From: CAVRJC01 sp963721435
GTDB taxonomy: Bacteria > Actinomycetota > Acidimicrobiia > IMCC26256 > DASPTH01
Reading direction: 5' to 3'
Assembly: GCA_963721435.1 (NCBI GenBank)
Contig: CAVRJC010000012.1
Coordinates: forward strand, 186,001 to 250,000
DNA: 64,000 nucleotides
The notes beneath the pieces are model-generated. The model worked only from the letters and a program-made list of their open reading frames with translations, ran no database searches and was not told the DNA's origin. Positions 1-8,482 of the stretch are shown here, piece after piece. The position numbers and the translations under genes are program-made. Position 1 is the first letter of the stretch; each line of letters starts with the position of its first letter.

Positions 1-52
1 CGCGGAACGCGTCGGCGTTGCGCATACGCCGCGCGTCGTCGTCATCCGTCAT
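1..52 (-). CDS. 5' end of an unidentified gene, cut by window edge
   Basis: An ATG at position 52 on the minus strand opens a frame that runs off the left edge (M-T-D-D-D-D-A-R-R-M-R-N-A-D-A-F-R). A GAGGAAGG ribosome-binding site lies about 10 nt upstream, and the start is 28 bp after the MarR stop codon, so the two are probably co-transcribed. Seventeen residues are too few to name the product. Confidence 0.5.
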   Translation of the reverse strand, partial: MTDDDDARRMRNADAFR

Positions 53-80
53 CGTCGTGTGCCCTTCCTCGAAGTTGCGG

Positions 81-602
81 TCATGCGAAGTCACCGGAGC
101 CGTGGCGCACCTTGCGCAGGATGTCGAAGAGGTCGGTCAGCTCGCGCTTCGAGAGCCCGAGCTCCGCGAACACCTCGGCGTTGAGCGCGGCGGTCGCCCG
201 CTCGGTGAGCCGGCGGCCGGTCGGCGTGATCTCGGCGAGGGTGGTGCGCCCGTCGGTCGGGTGCGGGCGCCGGCGGACCAGGCGTTGCTCCTCGAGCCGG
301 TCGATCGCGTTGGTCACGCTGCCCGGGTGCACCTGGAGCCGCTCGCCGACCTTCCCGAGCGGCAACGCCCCGGCACGCGAGAACGCGAGGAGCCGCAGGG
401 TCTCGTAGCGGGCGAAGGTGAGGCCCAGCGGGCGCAGCACGTGCTCGACCCGGGCCAGGAAGATCTGCTGGACCCGCATGATCGACGTGAGCGCCGCCAT
501 GGCCGGGGCCTCGGCCGCCCAGCCGTGGGCGGTCCACTGCCGGCGGGCCTCGTCGATCGGGTCGAACTGGAGTGACCCACCGGGCGGCATGGCGCATGAC
601 AC
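81..602 (-). CDS. MarR-family transcriptional regulator
   Basis: A 173-aa protein of typical MarR size with the winged helix-turn-helix in the middle. The recognition helix is around residues 92-105 (HPGSVTNAIDRLEEQ), followed by the wing RRRPHPTDGRTTLAEI at 110-125. Flanking helices would form the dimer interface. The start is uncertain: GTG at 602 or ATG at 590, neither with a strong ribosome-binding site. It is divergent from the isobutyryl-CoA mutase gene, with 53 bp between the starts holding a palindrome, so it may repress itself and the mutase in response to an acyl-CoA or fatty-acid-like ligand. That regulatory role is inferred from position only. Confidence 0.88.
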   Translation of the reverse strand: MSCAMPPGGSLQFDPIDEARRQWTAHGWAAEAPAMAALTSIMRVQQIFLARVEHVLRPLGLTFARYETLRLLAFSRAGALPLGKVGERLQVHPGSVTNAIDRLEEQRLVRRRPHPTDGRTTLAEITPTGRRLTERATAALNAEVFAELGLSKRELTDLFDILRKVRHGSGDFA

Positions 603-629
603 TAGAGCCTGTCAGACGGTGGAAGAAAG

Positions 630-643
630 CTTCAACTTTGAAG
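630..643. promoter_or_regulatory. palindromic operator candidate between MarR gene and IcmF
   Basis: The sequence CTTCAA-CT-TTGAAG has two 6-bp inverted arms around a 2-bp centre. It lies between the divergent starts and directly upstream of the predicted -10 box of the mutase gene. AT-rich palindromes of this size are typical MarR-family sites. That this MarR protein binds it is inferred. Confidence 0.5.
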
Positions 644-649
644 TATTAT
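644..649 (+). promoter_or_regulatory. -10 box for IcmF, probably leaderless
   Basis: The hexamer TATTAT ends 6 nt before the ATG at 656, and no ribosome-binding site is visible. This is the usual spacing of a leaderless actinobacterial transcript. The adjacent palindrome would place a repressor directly against RNA polymerase. Confidence 0.5.
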
Positions 650-655
650 CCGGGC

Positions 656-3600
656 ATGCCCCCCGCGCTGCACGTCCCCGTCCATCCGGTCCGGTTCGTC
701 ACCGCCGCGAGCTTGTTCGACGGCCACGACGCCGCGATCAACATCATGCGGCGGATCCTGCAGAGCCAGGGCGCCGAAGTCGTGCACCTCGGCCACAACC
801 GCTCGGTCGACGAGGTGGTGACCGCCGCCATCGCCGAAGACGTGCAGGGCATCGCGGTCTCGTCGTACCAGGGCGGGCACGTGGAGTACTTCCACTACCT
901 CGTCGACCTCCTGCACGAACGCGGCGCGGGGCACATCAGGGTCTACGGCGGCGGCGGCGGCGTGATCGTCCCCGAGGAGATCGCCGCGCTGCACGAGTAC
1001 GGCGTCGCGCGCATCTTCAGCCCGGCCGACGGCCAGACCATGGGCCTCCCCGGCATGGTCAACCTCATGATCCGCGAATGCGATCGGGATCTCGCCGCCG
1101 AGCCGCCGGCTTCGCTCGACGACCTGTACGCGGGCGACCACCGCGTGCTCGCGCGCGCGATCACCGCGATCCAGGCCGGCGCGCTCGATCCCCTGCTCCT
1201 CGACGAGCTGCGCGTGACGGCTGCCCGTCGTCGCGTCGCGACGCTCGGGATCACCGGCACGGGCGGGTCGGGGAAGTCGTCGCTCACCGACGAGCTGATC
1301 CGGCGGTTCCGGCTCGACCAGGAAGACAAGCTGCGCGTCGCGGTGCTGGCCGTCGACCCGTCGCGGCGCAAGGGTGGCGGCGCGCTCCTCGGCGACCGCA
1401 TCCGCATGAACTCGATCGACACCCAGATGGTGTACTTCCGCTCGGTGGCGACGCGATCGGCCGTGGCCGAGTTGCCCGACACCGTCGCCGACATGATCAC
1501 CGCGTGCAAGGCCGCCGGGTTCGATCTCGTGATCGTGGAGACGCCGGGCATCGGGCAGGGCGACGCCGCGATCGTGCCCTTCGTCGACGTGCCGATCTAC
1601 GTGATGACGCCCGAGTTCGGCGCGGCGTCGCAGCTCGAGAAGATCGACATGCTCGACTTCGCGAGCGCGGTCGCCATCAACAAGTTCGAGCGGCGCGGCG
1701 CCGAGGACGCGCTGCGCGACGTGCGTCGTCAGCTGCTGCGCAACCGCGAGGAGTTCGGCCGCGACGTCGAGACCCTGCCGGTGTTCGGCACGATCGCGGC
1801 CCGGTTCAACGACGACGGCGTCACTGCTCTGTACCAGTACCTCCGCGGCGAGCTCAGCGAGCACGGCCTCGAGGTGAGCGAGGGAACGTTGCCGGTGGTG
1901 GCGAGTCACCGCCCGTCCGAAGCGGCGGTGATCATCCCCTCGGGGCACGTGCGGTATCTCGCCGAGATCAGCGACACCGTCCGCAGCTACCACGCACACG
2001 CGGCGCACGAAGCCGGCGTGGCGCGCGCCCGTCAACAGGCGATCGACGTCGCGTCGCGGCTCGCGGAGCGCAGCGAGTCCGACACCGTGGCACTCGAGGC
2101 GGTCGAGGCCCTCGCCGCGGAAGCCGACGCCGAGCTCGCCGGCGAGTCCAGGGCGCTGCTCGACTCGTGGCCCGCCACGGTGGAGTCGTACTCGGGCGAC
2201 GAGCAGATCGTCGTCGTGCGCGACCGCGAGCTCCGTACCGCGCTCACGCGCACCTCGCTCTCGGGCACCCACATCCCGCGGGTCGCCCTCCCTCGCTTCA
2301 CCGACCACGGTGAGCTCCTGCGCTGGCTCTACGCCGAGAACGTGCCGGGCCGGTTCCCGTTCACCGCCGGCGTGTTCCCCTTCAAGCGCGACAACGAAGA
2401 CCCGGCGCGCATGTTCGCGGGCGAGGGCGACGCGTTCCGCACCAACGAGCGGTTCCACCTCGTCGCCGAAGGCCTGCCCGCGACCCGCCTCTCGACCGCG
2501 TTCGACTCGGTCACCCTCTACGGCTTCGACCCCGACGAGCGCCCCGACATCTACGGCAAGGTCGGCAACGCGGGCGTGTCGATCGCGACGCTCGACGACA
2601 TGAAGGTGCTCTACTCCGGCTTCGACCTCTGCGACCCGACCACGTCGGTGTCGATGACCATCAACGGGCCCGCGCCCACCATCCTCGCGATGTTCCTCAA
2701 CACCGCGATCGACCAGCGCATCGCCGCGTTCGCCGACGAGCACGGCCGAGAGCCCGACGCCGCGGAGGCCGCCGAGATCCGCGCGTGGGTGCTCACCAAC
2801 GTGCGCGGCACGGTACAGGCCGACATCCTGAAGGAAGACCAGGGGCAGAACACCTGCATCTTCTCCACCGAGTTCTCGCTCGGGATGATGGCCGACATCC
2901 AGGAGTGGTTCGTCGATCAGCGGGTGCGCAACTTCTACTCGGTGTCGATCTCCGGGTATCACATCGCCGAAGCGGGCGCGAACCCGATCTCGCAGCTCGC
3001 GTTCACCCTCGCCAACGGGCTCACCTACGTGGAGGCGTACCTCGCGCGGGGTATGAGCATCGACGACTTCGCGCCGAACCTCTCCTTCTTCTTCTCCAAC
3101 GGCATGGACCCCGAGTACACGGTGCTCGGCCGCGTCGCCCGTCGGATCTGGGCCGTCGCGATGCGCGAGCGCTACGGCGCCGACGAGCGCTCGCAGAAGC
3201 TGAAGTACCACGTGCAGACGTCGGGTCGCTCGTTGCACGCACAGGAGATGTCGTTCAACGACATCCGCACCACGTTGCAGGCGCTCATCGCGATCTACGA
3301 CAACTGCAACAGCCTGCACACGAACGCGTACGACGAGGCCGTCACCACGCCCACCGCCGAGTCGGTGCGCCGCGCGCTCGCGATCCAGATGATCATCAAC
3401 CAGGAGTGGGGCCTGGCGAAGAACGAGAACCCGCTGCAGGGCTCGTTCATCATCGAGCAGCTCACCGATCTCGTCGAGGAAGCGGTGCTCAGCGAGTTCG
3501 AGCGCATCAGCGAGCGGGGCGGCGTGCTCGGCGCGATGGAGACCGGCTACCAGCGCGGCCGCATCCAGGACGAGTCGATGCTCTACGAGCAGCAGAAGCA

Positions 3601-3910
3601 CGACGGCACGCTGCCGATCATCGGCGTCAACACCTTCCGCAACCCCAACGGTGCCGACGCCGACGCGCACGGCGAGCTCGAGCTCGCGCGCTCCACCGAC
3701 GAGGAGAAGCAGTCACAGCTCCGTCGCCTCCGTGACTTCCAATCGCGCCATGCCAACGAGCGCCCGGCCATGCTCGCCCGTCTGCGCGACACCGCCATCA
3801 ACGGCGGCAACCTGTTCGCCGTGCTGATGGACGCGGTGCGCTGCTGCTCGCTCGGGGAGATCACCACCGCGCTGTTCGACGTCGGCGGGCGCTACCGCCG
3901 CAACGTCTGA
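656..3910 (+). CDS. icmF: fused isobutyryl-CoA mutase (B12-binding, G-protein and mutase domains)
   Basis: This 1084-aa cytosolic enzyme interconverts isobutyryl-CoA and n-butyryl-CoA using adenosylcobalamin. The N-terminal B12 domain has the cobalt-ligand motif D22-G-H24-D. A MeaB-like GTPase chaperone domain follows, with a P-loop GTGGSGKSS near residues 200-208, DPSRRKGGGALLGDRIRMN, and NKFE as the base-recognition motif. The C-terminal half is the mutase barrel. Two residues separate it from methylmalonyl-CoA mutase: Phe587 in M-F-A-G (Tyr in MCM) and Gln731 in G-Q-N-T (Arg in MCM). Their 144-residue spacing matches known IcmF proteins. Length is normal for the family. The ATG at 656 is chosen because the homologous sequence begins just after it and a -10 box sits 6 nt upstream. 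Confidence 0.93.
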   Translation: MPPALHVPVHPVRFVTAASLFDGHDAAINIMRRILQSQGAEVVHLGHNRSVDEVVTAAIAEDVQGIAVSSYQGGHVEYFHYLVDLLHERGAGHIRVYGGGGGVIVPEEIAALHEYGVARIFSPADGQTMGLPGMVNLMIRECDRDLAAEPPASLDDLYAGDHRVLARAITAIQAGALDPLLLDELRVTAARRRVATLGITGTGGSGKSSLTDELIRRFRLDQEDKLRVAVLAVDPSRRKGGGALLGDRIRMNSIDTQMVYFRSVATRSAVAELPDTVADMITACKAAGFDLVIVETPGIGQGDAAIVPFVDVPIYVMTPEFGAASQLEKIDMLDFASAVAINKFERRGAEDALRDVRRQLLRNREEFGRDVETLPVFGTIAARFNDDGVTALYQYLRGELSEHGLEVSEGTLPVVASHRPSEAAVIIPSGHVRYLAEISDTVRSYHAHAAHEAGVARARQQAIDVASRLAERSESDTVALEAVEALAAEADAELAGESRALLDSWPATVESYSGDEQIVVVRDRELRTALTRTSLSGTHIPRVALPRFTDHGELLRWLYAENVPGRFPFTAGVFPFKRDNEDPARMFAGEGDAFRTNERFHLVAEGLPATRLSTAFDSVTLYGFDPDERPDIYGKVGNAGVSIATLDDMKVLYSGFDLCDPTTSVSMTINGPAPTILAMFLNTAIDQRIAAFADEHGREPDAAEAAEIRAWVLTNVRGTVQADILKEDQGQNTCIFSTEFSLGMMADIQEWFVDQRVRNFYSVSISGYHIAEAGANPISQLAFTLANGLTYVEAYLARGMSIDDFAPNLSFFFSNGMDPEYTVLGRVARRIWAVAMRERYGADERSQKLKYHVQTSGRSLHAQEMSFNDIRTTLQALIAIYDNCNSLHTNAYDEAVTTPTAESVRRALAIQMIINQEWGLAKNENPLQGSFIIEQLTDLVEEAVLSEFERISERGGVLGAMETGYQRGRIQDESMLYEQQKHDGTLPIIGVNTFRNPNGADADAHGELELARSTDEEKQSQLRRLRDFQSRHANERPAMLARLRDTAINGGNLFAVLMDAVRCCSLGEITTALFDVGGRYRRNV

Positions 3911-3922
3911 CAAGCTGCAGGG

Positions 3923-4891
3923 GTGGACCTCAGTACGCACATCGACCCGGAGATCGCCGCCGCGCTCGCGGTCTCGCCGGTCAGCCAGATGGACTTCGGG
4001 GCACTGGAGTACTCCGAGCTCCCGGCGCTGCGCGAGATGATGAACAACGCGCCCCGCCCTCCCGGCGAGTGGCCGAGACGGGTCACCTACCGGGACGACG
4101 CTGCGCCCGGCCCCGACGGTGCGCCCGACGTGCCCGTGCGCATCTACACCCCGACCGAGGGCTCGGGCTCCCCGGCGACGGACGCCCCGGCGATCCTGTG
4201 GATCCACGGCGGCGGGTACATGTTCGGCACCGGCCTGGGTGAGGACCCTCGCCTCGCCCGGTGGTGCGATGCGCTCGATGCCGTCGTCGTGTCGGTCGAG
4301 TACCGGCTCGCGCCCGAGCATCCCTACCCGGCCCCGCTCGAAGACTGCTACGCCGCGCTCGCGTGGACCGTGCGGCACGCCGTCGACCTCGGCATCGATC
4401 CTGCTCGCATCGCGGTCGCGGGCGCGAGCGCAGGCGGCGGGCTCGCAGCCGCGCTCGCGCTGTTGGCGCGTGACCGCGCCGAGTACGCCCTCGCGTACCA
4501 GTTGCTCATCTACCCGATGATCGACGACCGCATGGCGACGCGCTCGAGCACGCTCGACACCGTCATCTGGACCACGAAGGCCAACGCGCTCGGCTGGCGC
4601 GCGTACCTCGGCCACGAGCCGGGTGTCGACGACGTGCCCGGGTACGCGGCCGCCTCGCGCGCCGACGATCTCACCGGGCTCCCACCCGCATGGATCGGCG
4701 TGGGTGCGCTCGACGTGTTCCGCGACGAGAACATCGAGTACGCGCAGCGCCTCCTCGGCGCGGGCGTGCCCGCCGAGCTCCACGTCTACCCCGGTGCGCC
4801 CCACGGCTTCGAGTCCATGTGCCCGGACGCCGCGGTCGCGCGGCAGTGCTCGTCCGACATCGACGCCGCCCTCCGCCGCGCCCTCACCTGA
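3923..4891 (+). CDS. alpha/beta hydrolase, hormone-sensitive-lipase type esterase (family IV)
   Basis: A 322-aa esterase, probably acting on short acyl esters in the cytosol. It has the oxyanion-hole motif HGGGY at residues 95-99, the nucleophile elbow G-A-S169-A-G, a likely catalytic Asp264 in GALD, and His294 in APHGF, so the triad is complete. It begins with GTG 12 bp after the IcmF stop, with CAGGGG immediately before it, and is probably in the same transcript. Its physiological ester is not evident from the sequence. A link to branched acyl-CoA metabolism is inferred from position only. Confidence 0.9.
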   Translation: MDLSTHIDPEIAAALAVSPVSQMDFGALEYSELPALREMMNNAPRPPGEWPRRVTYRDDAAPGPDGAPDVPVRIYTPTEGSGSPATDAPAILWIHGGGYMFGTGLGEDPRLARWCDALDAVVVSVEYRLAPEHPYPAPLEDCYAALAWTVRHAVDLGIDPARIAVAGASAGGGLAAALALLARDRAEYALAYQLLIYPMIDDRMATRSSTLDTVIWTTKANALGWRAYLGHEPGVDDVPGYAAASRADDLTGLPPAWIGVGALDVFRDENIEYAQRLLGAGVPAELHVYPGAPHGFESMCPDAAVARQCSSDIDAALRRALT

Positions 4892-4904
4892 CAATTCACC
4901 GGAA

Positions 4905-4948
4905 CAACCGGCACTCGAGTGACCTCTTGCGCACTCAACTGCCGGTTG
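4905..4948. repeat. stem-loop element A after the esterase stop
   Basis: Arms CAACCGGCA (4905-4913) and TGCCGGTTG (4940-4948) pair perfectly. Inside them is the 10-bp palindrome CACTCGAGTG. There is no T-run. It lies 14 nt after a stop codon and could act as a terminator or processing hairpin. Its complementary strand shares CAGTTGAGTG and the same overall plan with the element at 10404-10448. Confidence 0.5.
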
Positions 4949-4989
4949 CTCGCAGGAGTGAGGGGGCCCGGGTGTGGTACGACGGGGGC

Positions 4990-6171
4990 ATGACTGACCA
5001 CGACTACCGGCTCGTCGACACCGACAACCACTACTACGAGACCGACGACTGCTTCACCCGCTTCATCGACCCGAAATTCCGTGACCGCGCGGTCCACATC
5101 GTGCGCGACTCCGACGGCCCGGGGCGGCCCTACATCGGTGACCAGCCGATGTACTTCCTGGTGAGCAACCCCTCGGATCTCGTGGGCAAGCCCGGCGTCG
5201 TGCTGCAGAGGAAGGACTCGCGGTACGAGCCACTCGCACCCGAAGAGCTCATGCACCCGAACGAGATCCCCGAGTTCGCCCGTCGGGACGCACGCCTCCA
5301 GTGGATGGACGAGCAGGACATCGACGCGGTGCTGCTCTACCCCGGGCTCACGCTCACCGTCGAGTACCAGCTCCGCGACGACCGCGACGTGTGCGTGGCC
5401 AACATGCGCGCGTTCAACGAATGGCTCGACGACGAGTGGGGCTTCGCGTACCGCGACCGGATCTTCGCGGTGCCGTTCCTCACGCTCGTCGACCTCGACG
5501 CGGCGGTGCGCGACCTCGAGTGGGCGCTCGACCGCGGCGCGCGCGTCGTGCACCTCTTGTTCACGCCGGTCGACGGCAGGTCGATCGCCGACCCCTACTT
5601 CGACCCCTTCTGGTCGCGGTTGGAGGAAGCGCGCGTCCCCGTCTCGTTCCACGGGTGCGACGCGGGCTACAGCGACCTGTTCACCACCCAGTGGGGTGAG
5701 ACCGCGCGACCGCCGGCGCACGCGCAGTCGGCGTTCCAGCGGGCGATGTTCTACGGCGAGCGGCCGATCATGGACACCCTCGCCTCGCTCGTGCTGCACA
5801 ACCTGTTCGGCCGCTTCCCCGACCTCCAGGCCATGAGCATCGAGAACGGCTCGGCCTGGGTGCCCTACCTGCTCCGCGTGATGGACAAGGGCGCGATCAC
5901 CGGTGCGCAGGGCACCTGGCTCGGCGGCCGCATCGACGACACGCCCAGCGCGATCTTCCGCCGGCACGTGTCGGTGGCACCGTTCGACGACGACGACACC
6001 CGCGGCCTCGTCGACCTCATCGGCGCGAGCCAGGTGCTGCTCGGCTCGGACTACCCGCACCCCGAAGGGTTCCCCGAACCGAGGAAGTTCTTCGAAGGCA
6101 CCGACCTCACCGTGGAGGAACGTCGCTTGATCGAGCACGACAACGCCGCCGTCCTGCTGGGGCTCGACTGA
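4990..6171 (+). CDS. amidohydrolase family 2 protein (metal-dependent hydrolase fold)
   Basis: A 393-aa TIM-barrel protein of the amidohydrolase-2 family, which includes decarboxylases and lactonases such as ACMSD and LigI. Near the N-terminus, where the family usually has H-x-H, it has D-T-D-N-H (residues 10-14). The late motif GSDYPHPEGFPEP carries the conserved catalytic/metal Asp. ATG 4990 follows a GGGGG stretch. It is the first of five such paralogues in the window. Its stop overlaps the start of the molybdenum hydroxylase gene by 1 nt, so the two are translationally coupled and may act on successive intermediates. The substrate is unknown. Confidence 0.85.
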   Translation: MTDHDYRLVDTDNHYYETDDCFTRFIDPKFRDRAVHIVRDSDGPGRPYIGDQPMYFLVSNPSDLVGKPGVVLQRKDSRYEPLAPEELMHPNEIPEFARRDARLQWMDEQDIDAVLLYPGLTLTVEYQLRDDRDVCVANMRAFNEWLDDEWGFAYRDRIFAVPFLTLVDLDAAVRDLEWALDRGARVVHLLFTPVDGRSIADPYFDPFWSRLEEARVPVSFHGCDAGYSDLFTTQWGETARPPAHAQSAFQRAMFYGERPIMDTLASLVLHNLFGRFPDLQAMSIENGSAWVPYLLRVMDKGAITGAQGTWLGGRIDDTPSAIFRRHVSVAPFDDDDTRGLVDLIGASQVLLGSDYPHPEGFPEPRKFFEGTDLTVEERRLIEHDNAAVLLGLD

Positions 6172-8432
6172 TGCGAATCCTGGGAAGCCGCGTCGTCCGC
6201 ACCGAAGACCCGCGACTGCTCACCGGCCGCGGCGAGTACGTCGGCACCGTCGACCTCGACGACGCGCTGCACGTGACCTTCGTGCGCTCGACGTTCGCGC
6301 ACGCGCTGATCCGCTCGATCGACGTCGACGCCGCGCGCGCCGCGCCCGGTGTCGTCGCGGTGATGACCGCCGACGACATCGGCCTCGCCGACCTCATCCC
6401 TCCCGCATTCTTCCCGCACCTCGACCACTCGAAGTTGCGACCGGTGCTCGCGCGCGATCGCGTGCGCTTCGTCGGTGAGCCCGTCGTCGCAATCGTGGCG
6501 GAGCACCCGCGCTACGGGACCGACGCGGCCGAGCTGGTCGAGATCGACTACGAACCGCTGCTCCCGGTGGTCGACCGCGAGACCTCGATGACGAACGACA
6601 TCGTGCTGTTCCCCGAGTCGCCGAGCAACGTGATGGCCGCGCTCAGCACTCCGCCGATCGACGGCCTCTTCGACGGCGCCGACGTGATCGTCAAGGAGTC
6701 GATGGTCAACCACCGCGTCGCGCCCACGCCGATGGAGGGCCGCACGTGCGCGGCGGTGTGGGACGGCGAGCGCCTCACGTATCACGCGGCGTCGCAGGGC
6801 GTCAGCATGGTCAAGATGATGATGGCGGGCTACCTCGGCCTCGATCCCGGCCAGGTCCGCGTGATCAGCCGTGACGTCGGCGGCGGCTTCGGCGCCAAGA
6901 GCCTGCCGACTCCCGAGGAGATCATCACCGCGTGGCTCGCGATACAGCTCGGCCGCCCGGTGCGGTGGGCGGAGACGCGCAGCGAGAACCTCGTGGCGAT
7001 GGGGCACGGCCGCGGCCAGGAGCAGTCGGTGGAGATCGGCGCGACGCGCGACGGTCGCATCGTCGGGCTGCACATGACGATCCTCCAGGACAGCGGCGCC
7101 TACCCCGACATCGGCGCCGGGCTTCCCGCGATGACGATGGTGATGGCGTCGGGTGTGTACGACATCCCCAAGGTGCAGTTCACGTCGCAGTCGTTCGGCA
7201 CGACGACGACGCCGACGAGCTCGTACCGCGGCGCCGGGCGCCCGGAAGCCGCGTACGCGATCGAACGCGCGATGGACGTGCTCGCGCGCGCCCTCGACAT
7301 GGACCCAGCCGTTGTGCGCCGGGTGAACTTCATCCAGCCCGACACGTTCCCGTTCACGACGGCAGTCGGCACCGTGTACGACTCGGGCGAGTACGAGTCG
7401 GCGCTCGACCGCGCGCTCGAAGCCGTCGACTACGAAGCGGTACGCGCCGAGCAGGCGCGCCGACGCGAGCGCGGTGACACCAAGCAGCTCGGCATCGGGA
7501 TGGCCTGCTACGTCGAGATCACGGGTCCGCCGCAGGGTCCGGAGCCCGCCATCGTGCGCATGAACCCCGACGGCACCGTCACCGTGTTCAGCGGCAGCAC
7601 GCCGCACGGGCAGGGTCACGAGACCTCCTGGGCCATGGTGGCGAGCGAGCGCCTCGGCGTGCCGATGGAGCAGATCACCGTGCGCTACGGCGACACCGAC
7701 ACCGCGCCGCCCGGAGGCGTCACCGGTGGCTCGCGCTCGGCTCAGACGTGCGGGGTCGCGGTCGGCCGCGCGTCGGAGGAGCTCGTGCGGCTCGCCAAGG
7801 AGCGCGCCGCGGCGTTGCTCGAGGCTGCGGTCGAGGACATCGAGTTCGACGACGCCACGGGACGGTTCTTCGTCGCCGGCGCGCCCGCGATCGCCAGGAG
7901 CTGGATCGACGTCGCGCGTGCCTCCGACGAGCCACTCGCCGGTGAAGCCGCGTTCGAGGCGGCGGGCTCCACGTTCCCGTTCGGCACCAACATCATGGTC
8001 GTCGAGGTCGACACGGAGACCGGCCGGGTGCAGGTCGTGCGCTGCGTCGCGTGCGACGACGCGGGTGAGATCCTGAACCCGCTCATCGTCGAAGGCCAGA
8101 TCCACGGTGGCCTGGCGATGGGGATCGCGCAGGCGCTCATGGAAGAGATCGCGTTCGACGCCGACGGCAACCCGCTCACGTCGACGCTCGCCGACTACGC
8201 CGCGGTGTCGGCGCCCGAGCTGCCGACCTTCGAGCTCGTCGAGTCGGTGACCCGCACGCCACTGAACGAGCTCGGCGCGAAGGGCATCGGCGAGTCGGGC
8301 ACGATCGGCAGCACGCCGGCCGTGGTGAACGCGGTGCTCGACGCGCTGACCCACCTCGGTGTCAGGCATCTCGACATGCCGGTGACCCCGCGACGCGTGT
8401 GGGAGGCGATCAGCGCGGCCTCCATGGCTTGA
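6171..8432 (+). CDS. xanthine dehydrogenase/CoxL-family molybdenum hydroxylase large subunit, form II-like
   Basis: A 753-aa protein with the molybdopterin-binding subunit fold. Visible motifs are GGGFGAK near residue 240, SYRGAGR near 350 and the catalytic-loop G-I-G-E708-S. The SYRGAGR motif matches form II CoxL-like proteins (AYRGAGR) and not true CO dehydrogenase (AYXCSFR), so carbon monoxide is an unlikely substrate. The family hydroxylates aldehydes or N-heterocycles and normally needs a [2Fe-2S] small subunit and usually an FAD subunit. Neither is present nearby. ATG overlaps the upstream TGA (TGATG). The protein is full length and well conserved, so the partner subunits are probably encoded elsewhere. 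Confidence 0.88.
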   Translation: MRILGSRVVRTEDPRLLTGRGEYVGTVDLDDALHVTFVRSTFAHALIRSIDVDAARAAPGVVAVMTADDIGLADLIPPAFFPHLDHSKLRPVLARDRVRFVGEPVVAIVAEHPRYGTDAAELVEIDYEPLLPVVDRETSMTNDIVLFPESPSNVMAALSTPPIDGLFDGADVIVKESMVNHRVAPTPMEGRTCAAVWDGERLTYHAASQGVSMVKMMMAGYLGLDPGQVRVISRDVGGGFGAKSLPTPEEIITAWLAIQLGRPVRWAETRSENLVAMGHGRGQEQSVEIGATRDGRIVGLHMTILQDSGAYPDIGAGLPAMTMVMASGVYDIPKVQFTSQSFGTTTTPTSSYRGAGRPEAAYAIERAMDVLARALDMDPAVVRRVNFIQPDTFPFTTAVGTVYDSGEYESALDRALEAVDYEAVRAEQARRRERGDTKQLGIGMACYVEITGPPQGPEPAIVRMNPDGTVTVFSGSTPHGQGHETSWAMVASERLGVPMEQITVRYGDTDTAPPGGVTGGSRSAQTCGVAVGRASEELVRLAKERAAALLEAAVEDIEFDDATGRFFVAGAPAIARSWIDVARASDEPLAGEAAFEAAGSTFPFGTNIMVVEVDTETGRVQVVRCVACDDAGEILNPLIVEGQIHGGLAMGIAQALMEEIAFDADGNPLTSTLADYAAVSAPELPTFELVESVTRTPLNELGAKGIGESGTIGSTPAVVNAVLDALTHLGVRHLDMPVTPRRVWEAISAASMA

Positions 8433-8464
8433 CTGGAGCTGCCGCAGGCCCCTCCGAGTAATGC

Positions 8465-8473
8465 TGATACCTT
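8465..8473 (+). promoter_or_regulatory. extended -10 element upstream of TetR gene
   Basis: TG-A-TACCTT is an extended -10 pattern, ending 9 nt before the TetR ATG. The same TGNTACCTT string recurs at 12901 and 43484, each time just upstream of a start codon. The prediction is by eye. Confidence 0.4.
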
Positions 8474-8482
8474 ATTGACGCC

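Noticed and set aside
632..3670. Very long open frames on the strand opposite IcmF and many other genes
   Set aside because: They are mirror frames of GC-rich coding sequence: Arg/Val/Gly/His-rich, with no family motif, and the opposite strand encodes a complete conserved enzyme.
656..3910. Methylmalonyl-CoA mutase
   Set aside because: The Phe587/Gln731 pair and the internal G-protein domain fit isobutyryl-CoA mutase fusion proteins. MCM would have Tyr and Arg there.
6171..8432. True aerobic CO dehydrogenase (CoxL)
   Set aside because: The active-site loop is SYRGAGR, not AYXCSFR, and the small and medium subunits are missing.
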